Of a DNA stretch of 64,000 nt, positions 19,467 to 30,753 are shown piece by piece. The DNA is taken from NCBI RefSeq assembly GCF_900103365.1, contig NZ_LT629703.1, forward strand, positions 3,906,001 through 3,970,000, in the 5' to 3' direction. The notes below the pieces were generated by a model. It saw only the letters and a list, made by a program, of their open reading frames with translations, had not been told where the DNA came from and did not search any database. A program made the position numbers and the translations under genes. Within the stretch, counting starts at the first letter, position 1. Each line of letters starts with the position of its first letter. This stretch comes from Afipia sp. GAS231 (GTDB lineage: Bacteria; Pseudomonadota; Alphaproteobacteria; Rhizobiales; Xanthobacteraceae).

Positions 19467-20258
19467 CTAGTCGCGCTGGCCGAGCAGCTGCAGCAGCAGC
19501 GTGAACAGGTTGATGAAGTTCAGGTAGAGCGACAGCGCGCCGGTGATCGCCGCCCGCTCCGCAATGTCACCGCCCTGCGAGGCATAGCCGTAGATGTAGT
19601 CGTTCTTCAGCCGCTGGGTATCCCAGGCGGTGAGGCCCGCGAACACCAGCACGCCGACCACGGAGACGATGAACTGCAGCATCGAGCTCGCCAGGAAGAT
19701 GTTGACCAGGCTCGCGATGATGATGCCGAACAGGCCCATGATCAGGAACGAGCCCATGCCAGTCATGTCACGCTTGGTGGTGTAACCGTAGAGGCTCAGC
19801 GCGCCGAACGATGCCGCGGTGATGAAGAACACCCGCACGATCGAGGTGTGGGTGTACACCAGGAAGATCGACGACAGCGAAATGCCCATCAGTGCGGCAA
19901 ACACCCAGAACAGCATCTGGGCGGTCGCCGGCCGCAGCCGGTTGATGCCGGCGGAGATCGCGAACACCATCGCCAGCGGCGCGAAGATGAACAGCCACTT
20001 CAGCGGGCTGACATACATCGCGTAGCCGAACGGCGTCAGGAAGGCGTTGCCGAATTTGGCAGCACCCGCCGACGGATCCGTCGTCACCGCCGCCATATAG
20101 ACGCCGAGCGCCGCCAGGCCGGTGATGGCCAGGCCGATGCTCATGTAGTTGTAGATGCGCAGCATGTAGGCGCGCAGACCGGCATCGACGGTCGCGGCAT
20201 CAGCGCGCCCGGCGGCCCGGCCGAAAGGAGAAGCGTAGTTACGGTCTAGGTCCGACAT
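19467..20258 (-). CDS. Bax inhibitor-1/YccA family membrane protein
   Basis: A 263-residue integral membrane protein with seven hydrophobic segments. The first (MLRIYNYMSIGLAITGLAALGVYMA) and last (ALSLYLNFINLFTLLLQLLG) fit the BI-1 pattern. The family motif with conserved aspartates near the C-terminus appears as TAWDTQRLKNDYIYG, and the protein ends ...LLQLLGQRD. BI-1 relatives are proton-sensitive calcium leak channels (Bacillus YetJ) or modulators of FtsH (E. coli YccA). A strong terminator follows; the 5' region is about 240 bases and carries no repeat I could recognise. Confidence 0.94.
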   Translation of the reverse strand: MSDLDRNYASPFGRAAGRADAATVDAGLRAYMLRIYNYMSIGLAITGLAALGVYMAAVTTDPSAGAAKFGNAFLTPFGYAMYVSPLKWLFIFAPLAMVFAISAGINRLRPATAQMLFWVFAALMGISLSSIFLVYTHTSIVRVFFITAASFGALSLYGYTTKRDMTGMGSFLIMGLFGIIIASLVNIFLASSMLQFIVSVVGVLVFAGLTAWDTQRLKNDYIYGYASQGGDIAERAAITGALSLYLNFINLFTLLLQLLGQRD

Positions 20259-20502
20259 GGTCGAATTCCCGTTGGTTGCCCGGCGGAGCGCAAGGGGTTT
20301 TGCGACGCCGGTTAGAAATCTATCTCAGATCACCGCGATTTGCCGACATTAATTTTACGTCATCAAACCGGGTCTGTTCCCATCCGATATGTGGGAAACT
20401 AACACATTCGCTGCAAGCTTCCACGCGCGGCTGAATGTCGCTCCGATCAGCGATTCCCGAGCAAAAGCAGGGTTAACCCTGCCTTGCGGCCGCTACAATT
20501 TG

Positions 20503-23069
20503 TCACAAATTCCGCAACACGCTGGCCGGCTTCTGGTTCAGGGCCAGCAACGTCCCCGCGAGTCCGAGGCCGACGGTGACGATCAGGGCGGCGGCGACCA
20601 CGCCGGCCGCGCTGCCGGCCTGCCAAATGAAGCTCAACGTCATGATCCGGGTCACGATCAGCCAGGCCGCGACCGAGCCCGCGATCACGCCGAACACGGC
20701 GGTGGCAAACCCGATCATCAGATATTCCAGCGCATAGGCGCCGAGCAGCCGCACCCTTGTGGCGCCCAGCGTCTTCAGGATCACGGCGTCGTAGACCCGG
20801 TGCCTGTGGCCGGCGGCCAGCGCGCCGCCCAGCACCAGGATGGCCGAGATCAGCGTCACCGCGCTGGCGCCGCGGATCGCGAGCACGAGGTTGGTGACGA
20901 CGGTGCCGATGGTCTCCAGCGCCTCGCGCACCCGCACGCTCGTCACCATCGGGAAGGCGTCCGCGACCTGCCTGATGATCCTGGCGTCGCCGGCGGCGTC
21001 CGGATGGGCTTCGGTTAGCGTAGCGACATGGGTCAGCGGCGCGCCCTTGAAGGCGTTCGGCGAGAACACCAGCACGAAATTGAAGCCCAGCCCCTGCCAG
21101 TCGATGTTGCGCAGGTTGGCGATTTTCGCCGGGATGTCGCGGCCGAGCACATTGACCACGACCTCGTCGCCGATCTTGAGCTTCAGGCCGTCGGCGATCT
21201 TCTTCTCCATCGAGACCAGCGGCGGGCCGCTATAGTCGGCGCCCCACCATTCGCCCTCGACGATCTTCGAGCCTTTGGGAATCTCGCCGGTATAGGTCAG
21301 GCCGCGGTCGCTCTGCAGCACCCATTCGGAATCCTGGGAGGCGCCGAGTTCTTCGGCCTTGACGCCGCGGGCGGCGACGATACGCCCGCGCAGCATCGGC
21401 ACGTCCTCCACGGTCGAGTCGGGTGCGGTCTGCTTGAGGAAGGCTGAGAAACGGTCGGCCTCCGTGGTCGGAATGTCGATGAAGAAGAACGACGGCGCGC
21501 GATCCGGCAAGGCGGCCAGAAACTGCCGCCGCAGATTGCCGTCGATCTGGGTGATCGTGACCAGTACCGCGAGGCCAAGGCCGAGCGACATCACCACCGA
21601 CGGCGTCAGTGCGCCCGGCCGGTAGATGTTGGCAATCGCCAGCCGCAGCATGGTGATGCGGGACCGCGGCAGGCGGCGCGCCAGCGCCATCAGGCCGGCG
21701 GCAACGCCGCGCAGCACCACGAAGACGACGATCGAGGAAACCACGAACACCGCGGCGACGCGCTTGTCATAGGCAAGGCCGATGGCAACGCCGATCAGCA
21801 GCGCGATCACGGCGGCCATCAGCGCGAGATAGCTCCAGCGCGGGCGATGCCATTCGCGGGCGACCTCTTCGCGGAACAATGCCGCGACCGGCACGTCATG
21901 GACCCGGCCGAGCGGCCATAGCCCGAAGGCGAGCGCGGTGAGCAGCCCGTAGATGAACGACAATGCGAGTTCGTCCGGGTGCAGCGCCGGGATCACCGGC
22001 AGCGGCAGCACCTTGCCGAACACGCCGACGATGACGAACGGCAGCGCGGCGCCGGCCGCGAGCCCGATGATCGAGCCGATCCCGGCCAGCACGACCACCT
22101 GGGTCAGATAGATCGAAAAAACGTCGCGGCCGGTGGCGCCGAGCGCCTTGAACGCGGCGATGACGTCGCGGCGGCGGTCGATGTGGCTCTTGACCGCATT
22201 GGCGACGCCGACGCCGCCGACCAGCAGCGCGGCAAGGCCGACCAGCGTGAGGAATTGCGTGAAGCGGCTGATGGTGCGCTCGAGCTGCGGCGAGGCGTTG
22301 CCGCGGCTGCGAATTTCCCAGCCGGCTTGCGGGTGCGTGGCGCGCGCATCGTCGACCAGCCGGGTCGCGGCGCGATCGTCGGTCGCATTATCAGGCAACC
22401 TGACGCGGTAAATCCATCGCACCAGGCTGCCCGGCTGCAGCAGGCCAGTTGTGCGCAGACTGGCCTCGCTGACCAGAAAGCGCGGGCCGAGCCCGACATT
22501 GCCGGCGAGCTTGTCCGGCTCGGCCTCGACCACGCTACGAATCTGATAGGTGGCGTTGCCGATGGTGACGCGGTCGCCGAGCTTGAGGTCGAGCCGCGCC
22601 AGCAATGTGGAGTCCGCCGCCGCACCGAACGCACCGTCGCGCTCGGCGAGCAGATCCGCCACCGGTATTTTCGGCGCGAGCGACAATTCACCGAGCATCG
22701 GATAGCTGCTGTCGACCGCCTTGAGTTCGACCAGTGCGAACTTGCCGTCGCCAGAGCGCGCCATCGCGCGCAGGGCGGCCGCGACCGACACCTGGCCGCG
22801 CGTGCGCAGGAAGGCAACCTCTTCCGGTTTGGCCTCGCGCTGAATCAGCGAAAATGCGGCATCGCCGCCGAGCAGCGTGCGGCCTTCGCGCGTCAGACCT
22901 TCGCTGAGGCTGGCCGCGACAGAGCCGACGCCGGCAATCGCCATCACGCCGAGCGCGATGCAGGCGATGAAGACGTAAAAGCCGCGCAGGCCGCTGCGCA
23001 ATTCACGCAGCGCGTAGCGCAACGCCAGCGACGCTCCACGGCTGCGGTAAACGGGTTCAGCAATGACGT

Positions 23070-23073
<4 letters not shown>
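20503..23073 (-). CDS. ABC transporter permease, YbbP type (FtsX-like)
   Basis: An 856-residue permease with two FtsX-like membrane units. It begins with a cytoplasmic helix and the first membrane helix (FYVFIACIALGVMAIAGVGS), then a large periplasmic region of about 220 residues, three membrane helices, a second extracytoplasmic domain and three more helices ending in LIVTVGLGLAGTLLALNQKPASVLRNL. This matches E. coli YbbP and other MacB-like extrusion permeases, which act on molecules at the membrane rather than importing nutrients. Its ATG overlaps the stop of the ATPase gene by four bases (ATGA). Confidence 0.94.
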
Positions 23074-23781
<708 letters not shown>

Positions 23782-23783
<2 letters not shown>

Positions 23784-24561
23784 GGCTCGGTCATATGGCA
23801 CTTCCGCCGCTCGGGTCGAGGGGCGCTTACGAATCTTCGCGCACATACGCGTGTTGATTATGGCTTTGATGACGGCAGGGATCATGGCAGGCCCGGTTTT
23901 GGCCCAAACCCCGGGCGCGGCAGCCGCCAAGCCGGCCGCAGGCCCCACCACGCCGGCCGCAGGCCCCACCGAGCCGGCCGCAGGCCCCATCAAGTCCCTC
24001 AAAATGGTCGTGCTGGGCGATTCCCTGAGTGCCGGCCTTGGCCTGTCGGGTCCGGCGGCGTTCCCGGCGCGGCTGCAAAAAGCCTTGGGCGACAAAGGGA
24101 TAAAGGTCGACATGATCAATGCCGGGGTGTCCGGCGACACCGCTTCGGGGGGCCGTGACCGGCTCGACTGGTCGATCCCCGAGGGAACCGAGATGGTCGT
24201 TCTCGAACTCGGCGCCAACGACGCCCTGCGCGGCACCGACCCCGCCGTCACCCGCGCCGCCTTGACCGATATCCTGACCCGGCTGAAGGCGCGCAAGATT
24301 GTGGTGCTGTTGTGCGGCATGGTGGCGCCGCCGAATTATGGCAGCGAGTACGCGGCCAAATTCAACGCGATCTATCCGGAGCTTTCGAAATCCTTCGACG
24401 TCCCGCTCTATCCGTTTTTTCTCGAAGGGGTTGCGGCCGACGCCAAGCTCAATCAGGCCGACGGCCTGCATCCGACCGCGGAGGGGGTCGATGTCATCGT
24501 GAAAAATATACTGCCCGTGGTGGAGGCCGTTCTCGGCACGATCTCCGGGCAACGCAGTTGA
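23782..24561 (+). CDS. tesA: GDSL hydrolase / arylesterase, TesA type
   Basis: A periplasmic SGNH hydrolase acting on acyl esters or thioesters. Its blocks are VVLGDSLSAGLGL (nucleophilic Ser), NAGVSGDTA (block II), GANDALRG (block III) and DGLHPTAEG (Asp/His). A hydrophobic region (VLIMALMTAGIMAGPVLAQ) serves as signal peptide, followed by three copies of a PAAGPT unit. The start is uncertain: ATG 23782 gives a long N-terminal extension, while an in-frame GTG near 23851 or ATG 23860 would suit a shorter signal. In E. coli tesA also lies next to ybbA-ybbP divergently, which supports the name. Confidence 0.88.
23932..23994 (+). repeat. Three tandem 21-bp repeats inside the GDSL hydrolase gene
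   Basis: Three near-identical 21-base units beginning CCGGCCGCAGGCCCCA at 23932, 23953 and 23974. They encode PAAGPTT/E/I K-type heptads linking signal peptide and catalytic domain. Copy number is likely to vary between strains. Confidence 0.85.
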
Positions 24562-24681
24562 AAAACCGGAAGGCGATAACCTTAACCCCAGTAACCTTAT
24601 CCAAGTTTTTTTCCGTAGCTTTCCGGACAGCGCGTGCCGCATGCTTCGCAGAGTCACATAAGTCGGGTAGAAATTAGGTAT

Positions 24682-24697
24682 CGGTGATTCGTCACCG
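24682..24697 (+). other. Short UUCG-loop hairpin in the thpR leader
   Basis: CGGTGA (24682-24687) and TCACCG (24692-24697) form a six-base-pair stem closed by TTCG, a stable tetraloop type. It lies about 55 bases ahead of the thpR ATG. No T-run follows, so it is not a terminator for the upstream gene. Confidence 0.4.
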
Positions 24698-24753
24698 GGT
24701 TTGTTGTCAGGCGAGAGCCTCGCGGCTCAAGCCTCTGCATCGAGGATCTTGCG

Positions 24754-25290
24754 ATGCCGCGTTTGTTCGCTGGACTGGAAATTCCGGCCGAGATCGGCCA
24801 GCAACTTTCCAATTTGCGTGGCGGCCTTCCCGGCGCACGCTGGATCGATCCCGAAAATTATCACGTCACCCTGCGCTTCATCGGCGATATCGACGGCATG
24901 TCGGCGAATGAAATCGCCTCGCTGCTGTTTCGAATCAACCGCAAGCCGTTCGAAGTGAAAGTGCAGGGCCTGCAGAGTTTCGGCGGCAAGAAACCGCGCG
25001 CGGTGGTCGCCGCCGTCGAGCCGAGCCGGCCGCTGATCGAGCTGCAGGCCGAGCTCGAGCGGCTGATGCAGCGCCTCGGGCTCGATCCCGAAGGCCGCAA
25101 GTTCGTCCCCCATGTGACGCTGGCGCGGTTGCACGATGCTTCGAGCCAGGACGTCGCCGATTATCTTTCGGTGCGCGGCTATTTCCCGAGCCGCACCTTC
25201 ATGGCCGATCGCTTCGTGCTGTTCTCCTCCCGCGCCTCCACCGGCGGCGGGCCCTATGTGGTCGAGGATTCCTACGCGCTGAGTGCGTGA
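24754..25290 (+). CDS. thpR: RNA 2',3'-cyclic phosphodiesterase
   Basis: A 178-residue 2H phosphoesterase of the LigT/ThpR family, which opens 2',3'-cyclic phosphates to 2'-phosphates in RNA. The two catalytic HxTx motifs are HVTL at residues 42-45 (YHVTLRFIG) and HVTL at about 128-131 (PHVTLARL). The start at ATG 24754 gives the usual MPRLFAGLEIP beginning. No operon partner is close: the next gene, zapE, starts about 210 bases later after a repeat. Confidence 0.95.
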   Translation: MPRLFAGLEIPAEIGQQLSNLRGGLPGARWIDPENYHVTLRFIGDIDGMSANEIASLLFRINRKPFEVKVQGLQSFGGKKPRAVVAAVEPSRPLIELQAELERLMQRLGLDPEGRKFVPHVTLARLHDASSQDVADYLSVRGYFPSRTFMADRFVLFSSRASTGGGPYVVEDSYALSA

Positions 25291-25316
25291 GATTAGGTGC
25301 GCGCGACAACCGACAC

Positions 25317-25420
25317 TGTCATCATCCGCGAAGGCGGATGATCCAGTATACCAGAGACGTCTGAGATAGAGCCGAGAAGCCGCGGCGTACTGGATACCCC
25401 GCCTTCGCGGGGTATGACGA
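25317..25420. repeat. Palindromic intergenic repeat (TGTCATC...CCAGTA type)
   Basis: The element starts TGTCATCATCCGCGAAGGCG and ends CGGGGTATGACGA. Inside are ATGATCCAGTATACC and GCGGCGTACTGGATACC in inverted order. Same class as 7475-7576 and 9351-9469. It separates thpR from zapE. Confidence 0.83.
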
Positions 25421-25500
25421 CTTTGGGCGTGTTCACGCATACCCCCACCACCAATTCACGGCTTGCAATTTTCGCACGCTTGGGGCCGTAAGATGCTCCC

Positions 25501-26685
25501 ATGCTGTCCACCTCGCCCAATTCGTTCCGCTCACAATATCAGGCGCTGGTCTCCTCCGGCGCGATCGAGGCCGATCCGGCGCAGGCCGACGCCGTCGAGG
25601 CGCTGGCTGCCCTCGACGAGCGGCTGTCGAGCTACAAGCCCGCGCGCAAGCAGAGCCTGCTCGGACGGCTGTTCGGCGACAAGGACGAGCCGCCGCCGCG
25701 CGGGCTCTACATTCATGGCGAGGTCGGCCGCGGCAAGACCATGCTGATGGACATGTTCTTTCAGTACAGTCCGGTCGAACACAAGCGCCGCGCCCATTTC
25801 CACGAATTCATGGCCGAGGTGCATGAGCGCATCTACGGCTATCGCCAGAACATCGCGCGCGGCGAAATCGCCGACGGCGACGTGATCGCGCTGACCGCGA
25901 ACGCGATCTTCGACCAGGCCTGGCTGTTGTGTTTCGACGAATTTCACGTCACCGACATTGCCGACGCGATGATCCTGGGGCGGCTGTTCTCAAAGCTGTT
26001 CGAACTCGGCACCGTCGTGGTGGCGACCTCGAACGTGGCGCCCGACGATCTCTACAAAGGCGGCCTGAACCGCGCGCTGTTTCTGCCGTTCATCGCGCAG
26101 ATCTCCGACCACATGGACGTGTTGCGGCTCGACGCGCGCACGGATTTCCGGCTGGAAAAACTTGCCGGCGTCAACATGTGGCTGGTGCCGGCAGATCAAT
26201 CCGCCGCCGCCGCGCTCGACAAGGCCTGGGGCAAGATGACCGGCAATGCACCGTGCAAGGCGCGCGACATCGCGATCAAGGGCCGGGTGCTGCGCGTGCC
26301 CTGTTCGGCGCACGGCGTCGCGCGGTTTGGTTTTGCCGATATCTGCGAAAAGCCGCTGGCCGCCTCCGACTACCTGCGGCTGGCGCACGACTATCACACC
26401 ATTCTGATCGATCGCATTCCTGTGATGGACCACGGCGAGCGCAACGCCGCCAAGCGCTTCATCTCGCTGATCGACACGCTGTATGACAATGCGGTGAAGC
26501 TGATGGCCTCGGCCGCGGCCGATCCGGTGTCGCTGTACCTGGCGACCGAAGGCACTGAGGCCAACGAGTTCAAGCGGACCTCGTCGCGGCTGATCGAAAT
26601 GAGTTCGGAATCCTATCTGGCGCTCCCGCACGGAAGGAAGGATTCCGCCGCGAGTGGGTCCACCACGGGGCTGGTGGAGACGTAA
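25501..26685 (+). CDS. zapE: Cell division protein ZapE (AFG1-like ATPase)
   Basis: A P-loop ATPase of the AFG1/LACE1 group which in E. coli acts on the FtsZ ring, mainly under stress. The 394-residue protein has Walker A GEVGRGKT at residues 73-80 and Walker B LLCFDEFHVTD near residue 142. The sensor-like region VVATSNVAPDDLYKGGLNR follows, then the RFGFADICEKPLAASDYLRLA segment typical of the family. The start at 25501 gives a normal N-terminus. The neighbour mdh follows a repeat, an arrangement also seen in related genomes. Confidence 0.96.
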   Translation: MLSTSPNSFRSQYQALVSSGAIEADPAQADAVEALAALDERLSSYKPARKQSLLGRLFGDKDEPPPRGLYIHGEVGRGKTMLMDMFFQYSPVEHKRRAHFHEFMAEVHERIYGYRQNIARGEIADGDVIALTANAIFDQAWLLCFDEFHVTDIADAMILGRLFSKLFELGTVVVATSNVAPDDLYKGGLNRALFLPFIAQISDHMDVLRLDARTDFRLEKLAGVNMWLVPADQSAAAALDKAWGKMTGNAPCKARDIAIKGRVLRVPCSAHGVARFGFADICEKPLAASDYLRLAHDYHTILIDRIPVMDHGERNAAKRFISLIDTLYDNAVKLMASAAADPVSLYLATEGTEANEFKRTSSRLIEMSSESYLALPHGRKDSAASGSTTGLVET

Positions 26686-26696
26686 ATCGCTTCCGC

Positions 26697-26777
26697 CGTC
26701 ATTCCGGGGCGAAGCGCCAGCATCGAACCCGGAATCTCGAACTTCCGGGGTCGCACTTCGTACGCCCCGGAATGACA
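26697..26777. repeat. Palindromic intergenic repeat (GTCATTCCGGGGCGAAGCGC type)
   Basis: GTCATTCCGGGGCG at the left end and CGCCCCGGAATGACA-like sequence at the right end are complementary, with CATCGAACCCGGAATCTCGA inside. Second copy of the element at 10766-10847. It lies just after zapE. Confidence 0.86.
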
Positions 26778-26861
26778 GGCCTGACCGAAATCAAGGCAAG
26801 ATCGGCAGGAGACCGACAATTGGGCATACCCCGACTTGAACGTATCAATCGAAAGGGATAA

Positions 26862-27887
<1,026 letters not shown>

Positions 27888-27940
27888 TCCCGTTCGGCTA
27901 TTAGCTAGCCGGTTGGAATATTTGCACTCCATCTGGTATA

Positions 27941-27950
27941 TGGTATACCA
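27941..27950 (+). promoter_or_regulatory. Palindrome TGGTATACCA upstream of sucC
   Basis: A perfect 10-base palindrome, preceded at 27934 by a half-matching TGGTATA, lies 57 bases before the sucC ATG. The form resembles operators of GntR-family (FadR-type) regulators, which bind TGGTN-type palindromes. Assignment to a GntR protein is inference; no regulator gene is nearby. Confidence 0.45.
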
Positions 27951-28007
27951 CATGGAAATCCGGTGTGAACATCAATCGCACCGCGTCAGGGTTTGGGGAG
28001 CGTCGCG

Positions 28008-29204
28008 ATGAATATCCATGAATACCAGGCCAAGGCTCTGCTGCATGAATTCGGCGTGCCGATTTCCCGCGGCGAAGCCGTCCTGAAAGCCTCGGATTCC
28101 GACGCTGCTGCCAAGAAGCTTCCCGGCCCGATCTGGGTGGTAAAGAGCCAGATCCACGCCGGCGGCCGCGGCAAGGGCAAGTTCAAGGAAGCCTCTGCCG
28201 GCGACAAGGGCGGTGTGCGCATCGCCAAGTCGGTCGCCGAGGTCAACGAATTCGCCAAGCAGATGCTCGGCGCCACGCTGGTCACGATCCAGACCGGCGA
28301 ACACGGCAAGCAGGTCAACCGCCTCTACATCGAAGACGGCTCCGACATCGACAAGGAGTTCTATCTCTCGATCCTGGTCGACCGCGAAACCTCGGAAGTC
28401 GCGTTCGTGGTCTCGACCGAAGGCGGCGTCAACATCGAGGACGTCGCGCACAACAACCCGGAAAAGATCGTGACCTTCTCGGTCGATCCGGCGACCGGCA
28501 TCATGGGCCATCACGGACGCACCGTGGCCAAGGCGCTCAACCTCTCCGGCGATCTCGCCAAGCAGGCTGAGAAGCTGGTGGTGCAGCTCTACAACGCCTT
28601 CACCGCCAAGGACATGGCGATGCTGGAAATCAATCCGCTGGTCGTCACCAAACAGGGCCTGTTGCGCGTGCTCGACGCCAAGGTGTCGTTCGACGACAAC
28701 GCGATGTATCGCCATCCCGAAGTCGCCGCCTTGCGCGACGAGACCGAAGAGGACGCCAAGGAAATCGAGGCGTCGAAATACGATCTCAATTACGTCACGC
28801 TCGACGGCACCATCGGCTGCATGGTCAACGGCGCTGGCCTCGCGATGGCGACGATGGACATCATCAAGCTTTACGGCATGGAGCCGGCGAACTTCCTCGA
28901 CGTCGGTGGCGGCGCCAGCAAGGAAAAGGTCGCCGCGGCCTTCAAGATCATCACCGCCGATCCCAACGTGAAGGGCATCCTGGTCAACATCTTCGGCGGC
29001 ATCATGAAATGCGACATCATTGCCGAGGGCGTGGTGGCCGCGGTCAAGGAAGTCGGCCTGAAAGTGCCGCTGGTGGTGCGGCTCGAAGGCACCAACGTCG
29101 ACGCCGGCAAGAAGATCATCCGCGAATCCGGTCTCAACGTCGTGCCCGCCGACAATCTCGACGATGCCGCGCAGAAAATCGTGAAAGCCGTTAAGGGAGG
29201 CTAG
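28008..29204 (+). CDS. sucC: Succinyl-CoA synthetase subunit beta
   Basis: ADP-forming succinyl-CoA ligase beta subunit, 398 residues. It begins [19 protein letters not shown], the family N-terminus, and has the ATP-grasp region ([17 protein letters not shown]). The Mg/nucleotide part is [14 protein letters not shown], and [15 protein letters not shown] and GGGASKEKV also follow the family pattern. It opens the block sucC-(DUF1579)-sucD-sucA-sucB. The start at 28008 fits homologues better than an upstream in-frame ATG at 27993. The end of the gene contains GGGAGG, which serves as ribosome binding site for the next gene. Confidence 0.98.
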   Translation: MNIHEYQAKALLHEFGVPISRGEAVLKASDSDAAAKKLPGPIWVVKSQIHAGGRGKGKFKEASAGDKGGVRIAKSVAEVNEFAKQMLGATLVTIQTGEHGKQVNRLYIEDGSDIDKEFYLSILVDRETSEVAFVVSTEGGVNIEDVAHNNPEKIVTFSVDPATGIMGHHGRTVAKALNLSGDLAKQAEKLVVQLYNAFTAKDMAMLEINPLVVTKQGLLRVLDAKVSFDDNAMYRHPEVAALRDETEEDAKEIEASKYDLNYVTLDGTIGCMVNGAGLAMATMDIIKLYGMEPANFLDVGGGASKEKVAAAFKIITADPNVKGILVNIFGGIMKCDIIAEGVVAAVKEVGLKVPLVVRLEGTNVDAGKKIIRESGLNVVPADNLDDAAQKIVKAVKGG

Positions 29205-29206
29205 CG

Positions 29207-29683
29207 ATGGCTGACCATCTCGACGCACCGACGCTGCTCGATGAACACCGCAAGCTCGCGGCGTTTGCCGGCGAATGGAGCGGCGAAGAGATGGTCTATC
29301 CGTCACGCTGGACCGCGGGCGGACCTGCGACCTCGCGCGTGGTCGCGCGCATCGACCTCAACGGCTTCTATTTGATCCAGGACACCCGCCAGACCCGCGA
29401 CGGCAAGGAAAGCTTCGCCACCCACGGCGTCTTCACCTTCGATCGCGAGGACCGGCTCTACAAATTGTTCTGGCACGATTCGCTCGGCTACTACCCGCCG
29501 TCGCCGGCTTCCGGCGGCTGGAGCGGCAAGTCGCTGGTCCTGGTGCGCGGCTCGCTGCGCGGCAATGCGCGCCATGTCTACGAAGTCATCGACGACAACA
29601 ACTACACCATGAAGATCCAGTTCTCGCCTGACGCCGAAGGATGGGCCGACGTGCTCACCGGCGCGTACCGGCGAATCCACTAG
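29207..29683 (+). CDS. DUF1579 family protein between sucC and sucD
   Basis: A 158-residue soluble protein of DUF1579-like type. The pattern is ...EHRKLAAFAGEWSGEEMVYPS near the start, a repeated strand pattern (ATSRVVARIDLNGFYLIQDTRQ), HGVFTFDREDRLYKLFWHDSLGY in the middle and TMKIQFSPDAEGWADVLTGAYRRI at the end. This suggests a lipocalin-like beta barrel, which is inference. The ATG follows the sucC stop by two bases and uses a ribosome binding site inside sucC, so it is co-translated with sucC. Its role in succinyl-CoA metabolism, if any, is unknown. Confidence 0.85.
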   Translation: MADHLDAPTLLDEHRKLAAFAGEWSGEEMVYPSRWTAGGPATSRVVARIDLNGFYLIQDTRQTRDGKESFATHGVFTFDREDRLYKLFWHDSLGYYPPSPASGGWSGKSLVLVRGSLRGNARHVYEVIDDNNYTMKIQFSPDAEGWADVLTGAYRRIH

Positions 29684-29734
29684 TTCTCCCTTGAGTTCTC
29701 CCTTTCCTGGCCATTTGCGAAAGTAACATCCATC

Positions 29735-30619
29735 ATGTCCGTTCTGATCGACAAGAATACCAAAGTCATCTGCCAGGGCTTTACCGGCAAGAACGGCACG
29801 TTCCATTCCGAGGCCGCGATCGCGTACGGCACCAAGATGATGGGCGGCACCTCGCCGGGCAAAGGCGGCTCGATCCATCTTGGCCTTCCGGTGTTCGACA
29901 CCGTCGCCGAAGCGCGCGAAAAGACCGGCGCCGACGCCTCCGTGATCTATGTGCCGCCGCCGGGTGCGGCGGATGCGATCTGCGAGGCGATCGACGCGGA
30001 AATCCCGCTGATCGTCTGCATTACCGAAGGCATTCCGGTGCTCGACATGGTGCGGGTGAAAAGATCGCTGAGCGGATCGAAATCGCGCCTGATCGGGCCA
30101 AACTGCCCGGGCGTGATGACCGCGGGCGAGTGCAAGATCGGCATCATGCCGGCCAATATCTTCAAGCCCGGCAGCGTCGGCATCGTCTCGCGTTCCGGCA
30201 CCTTGACCTATGAAGCCGTGTTCCAGACCACCCAGGAAGGCCTCGGCCAGACCACCGCGGTCGGCATCGGCGGCGACCCGGTCAAGGGCACCGAATTCAT
30301 CGACGTGCTGGAGATGTTTCTGGCCGACCCCAAGACCACCTCGATCGTCATGATCGGCGAAATCGGCGGTTCCGCCGAGGAAGACGCCGCCCAGTTCATC
30401 AAGGACGAGGCCAAGCGCGGCCGCAAGAAGCCGATGGTCGGCTTCATCGCCGGGGTTACCGCCCCTCCCGGCCGCCGCATGGGCCATGCCGGCGCCATCA
30501 TCTCCGGCGGCAAGGGCGACGCCGGTTCCAAGACCGCGGCGATGGAATCGGCCGGAATTACGGTCTCGCCGTCACCCGCCCGGCTCGGACATACCCTCGT
30601 CGAAAAATTGAAGTCCTAA
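29735..30619 (+). CDS. sucD: Succinyl-CoA synthetase subunit alpha
   Basis: Carries the phosphohistidine intermediate and CoA site of succinyl-CoA ligase. The 294-residue protein starts [21 protein letters not shown]. The CoA-binding Rossmann part has [20 protein letters not shown]. The active-site histidine is in [16 protein letters not shown] near residue 246. It is separated from sucC by the DUF1579 gene and from sucA by a perfect hairpin terminator. The spacer before it holds an 11-base direct repeat (AGTTCTCCCTT at 29682 and 29694). Confidence 0.98.
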   Translation: MSVLIDKNTKVICQGFTGKNGTFHSEAAIAYGTKMMGGTSPGKGGSIHLGLPVFDTVAEAREKTGADASVIYVPPPGAADAICEAIDAEIPLIVCITEGIPVLDMVRVKRSLSGSKSRLIGPNCPGVMTAGECKIGIMPANIFKPGSVGIVSRSGTLTYEAVFQTTQEGLGQTTAVGIGGDPVKGTEFIDVLEMFLADPKTTSIVMIGEIGGSAEEDAAQFIKDEAKRGRKKPMVGFIAGVTAPPGRRMGHAGAIISGGKGDAGSKTAAMESAGITVSPSPARLGHTLVEKLKS

Positions 30620-30684
30620 TTCAATTCTTGGTTCTTTTCGGCGGGAATATTCGTCCTAAATAGGGTAAAGGGTTCTTTATCCAG

Positions 30685-30710
30685 CCGATCCGGCCTCCGG
30701 ATCGGTTTTT
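30685..30710 (+). terminator. Perfect terminator between sucD and sucA
   Basis: CCGATCCGG (30685-30693), loop CCT, CCGGATCGG (30697-30705) followed by TTTTT (30706-30710). A nine-base-pair perfect stem and five T make a textbook intrinsic terminator 66 bases after sucD and 44 bases before sucA. It either ends sucCD messages or acts as an attenuator for sucAB. Confidence 0.9.
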
Positions 30711-30753
30711 GCGCCGTCTGCCACGCGCGAACCGAAATCACCAGGACGACCCC

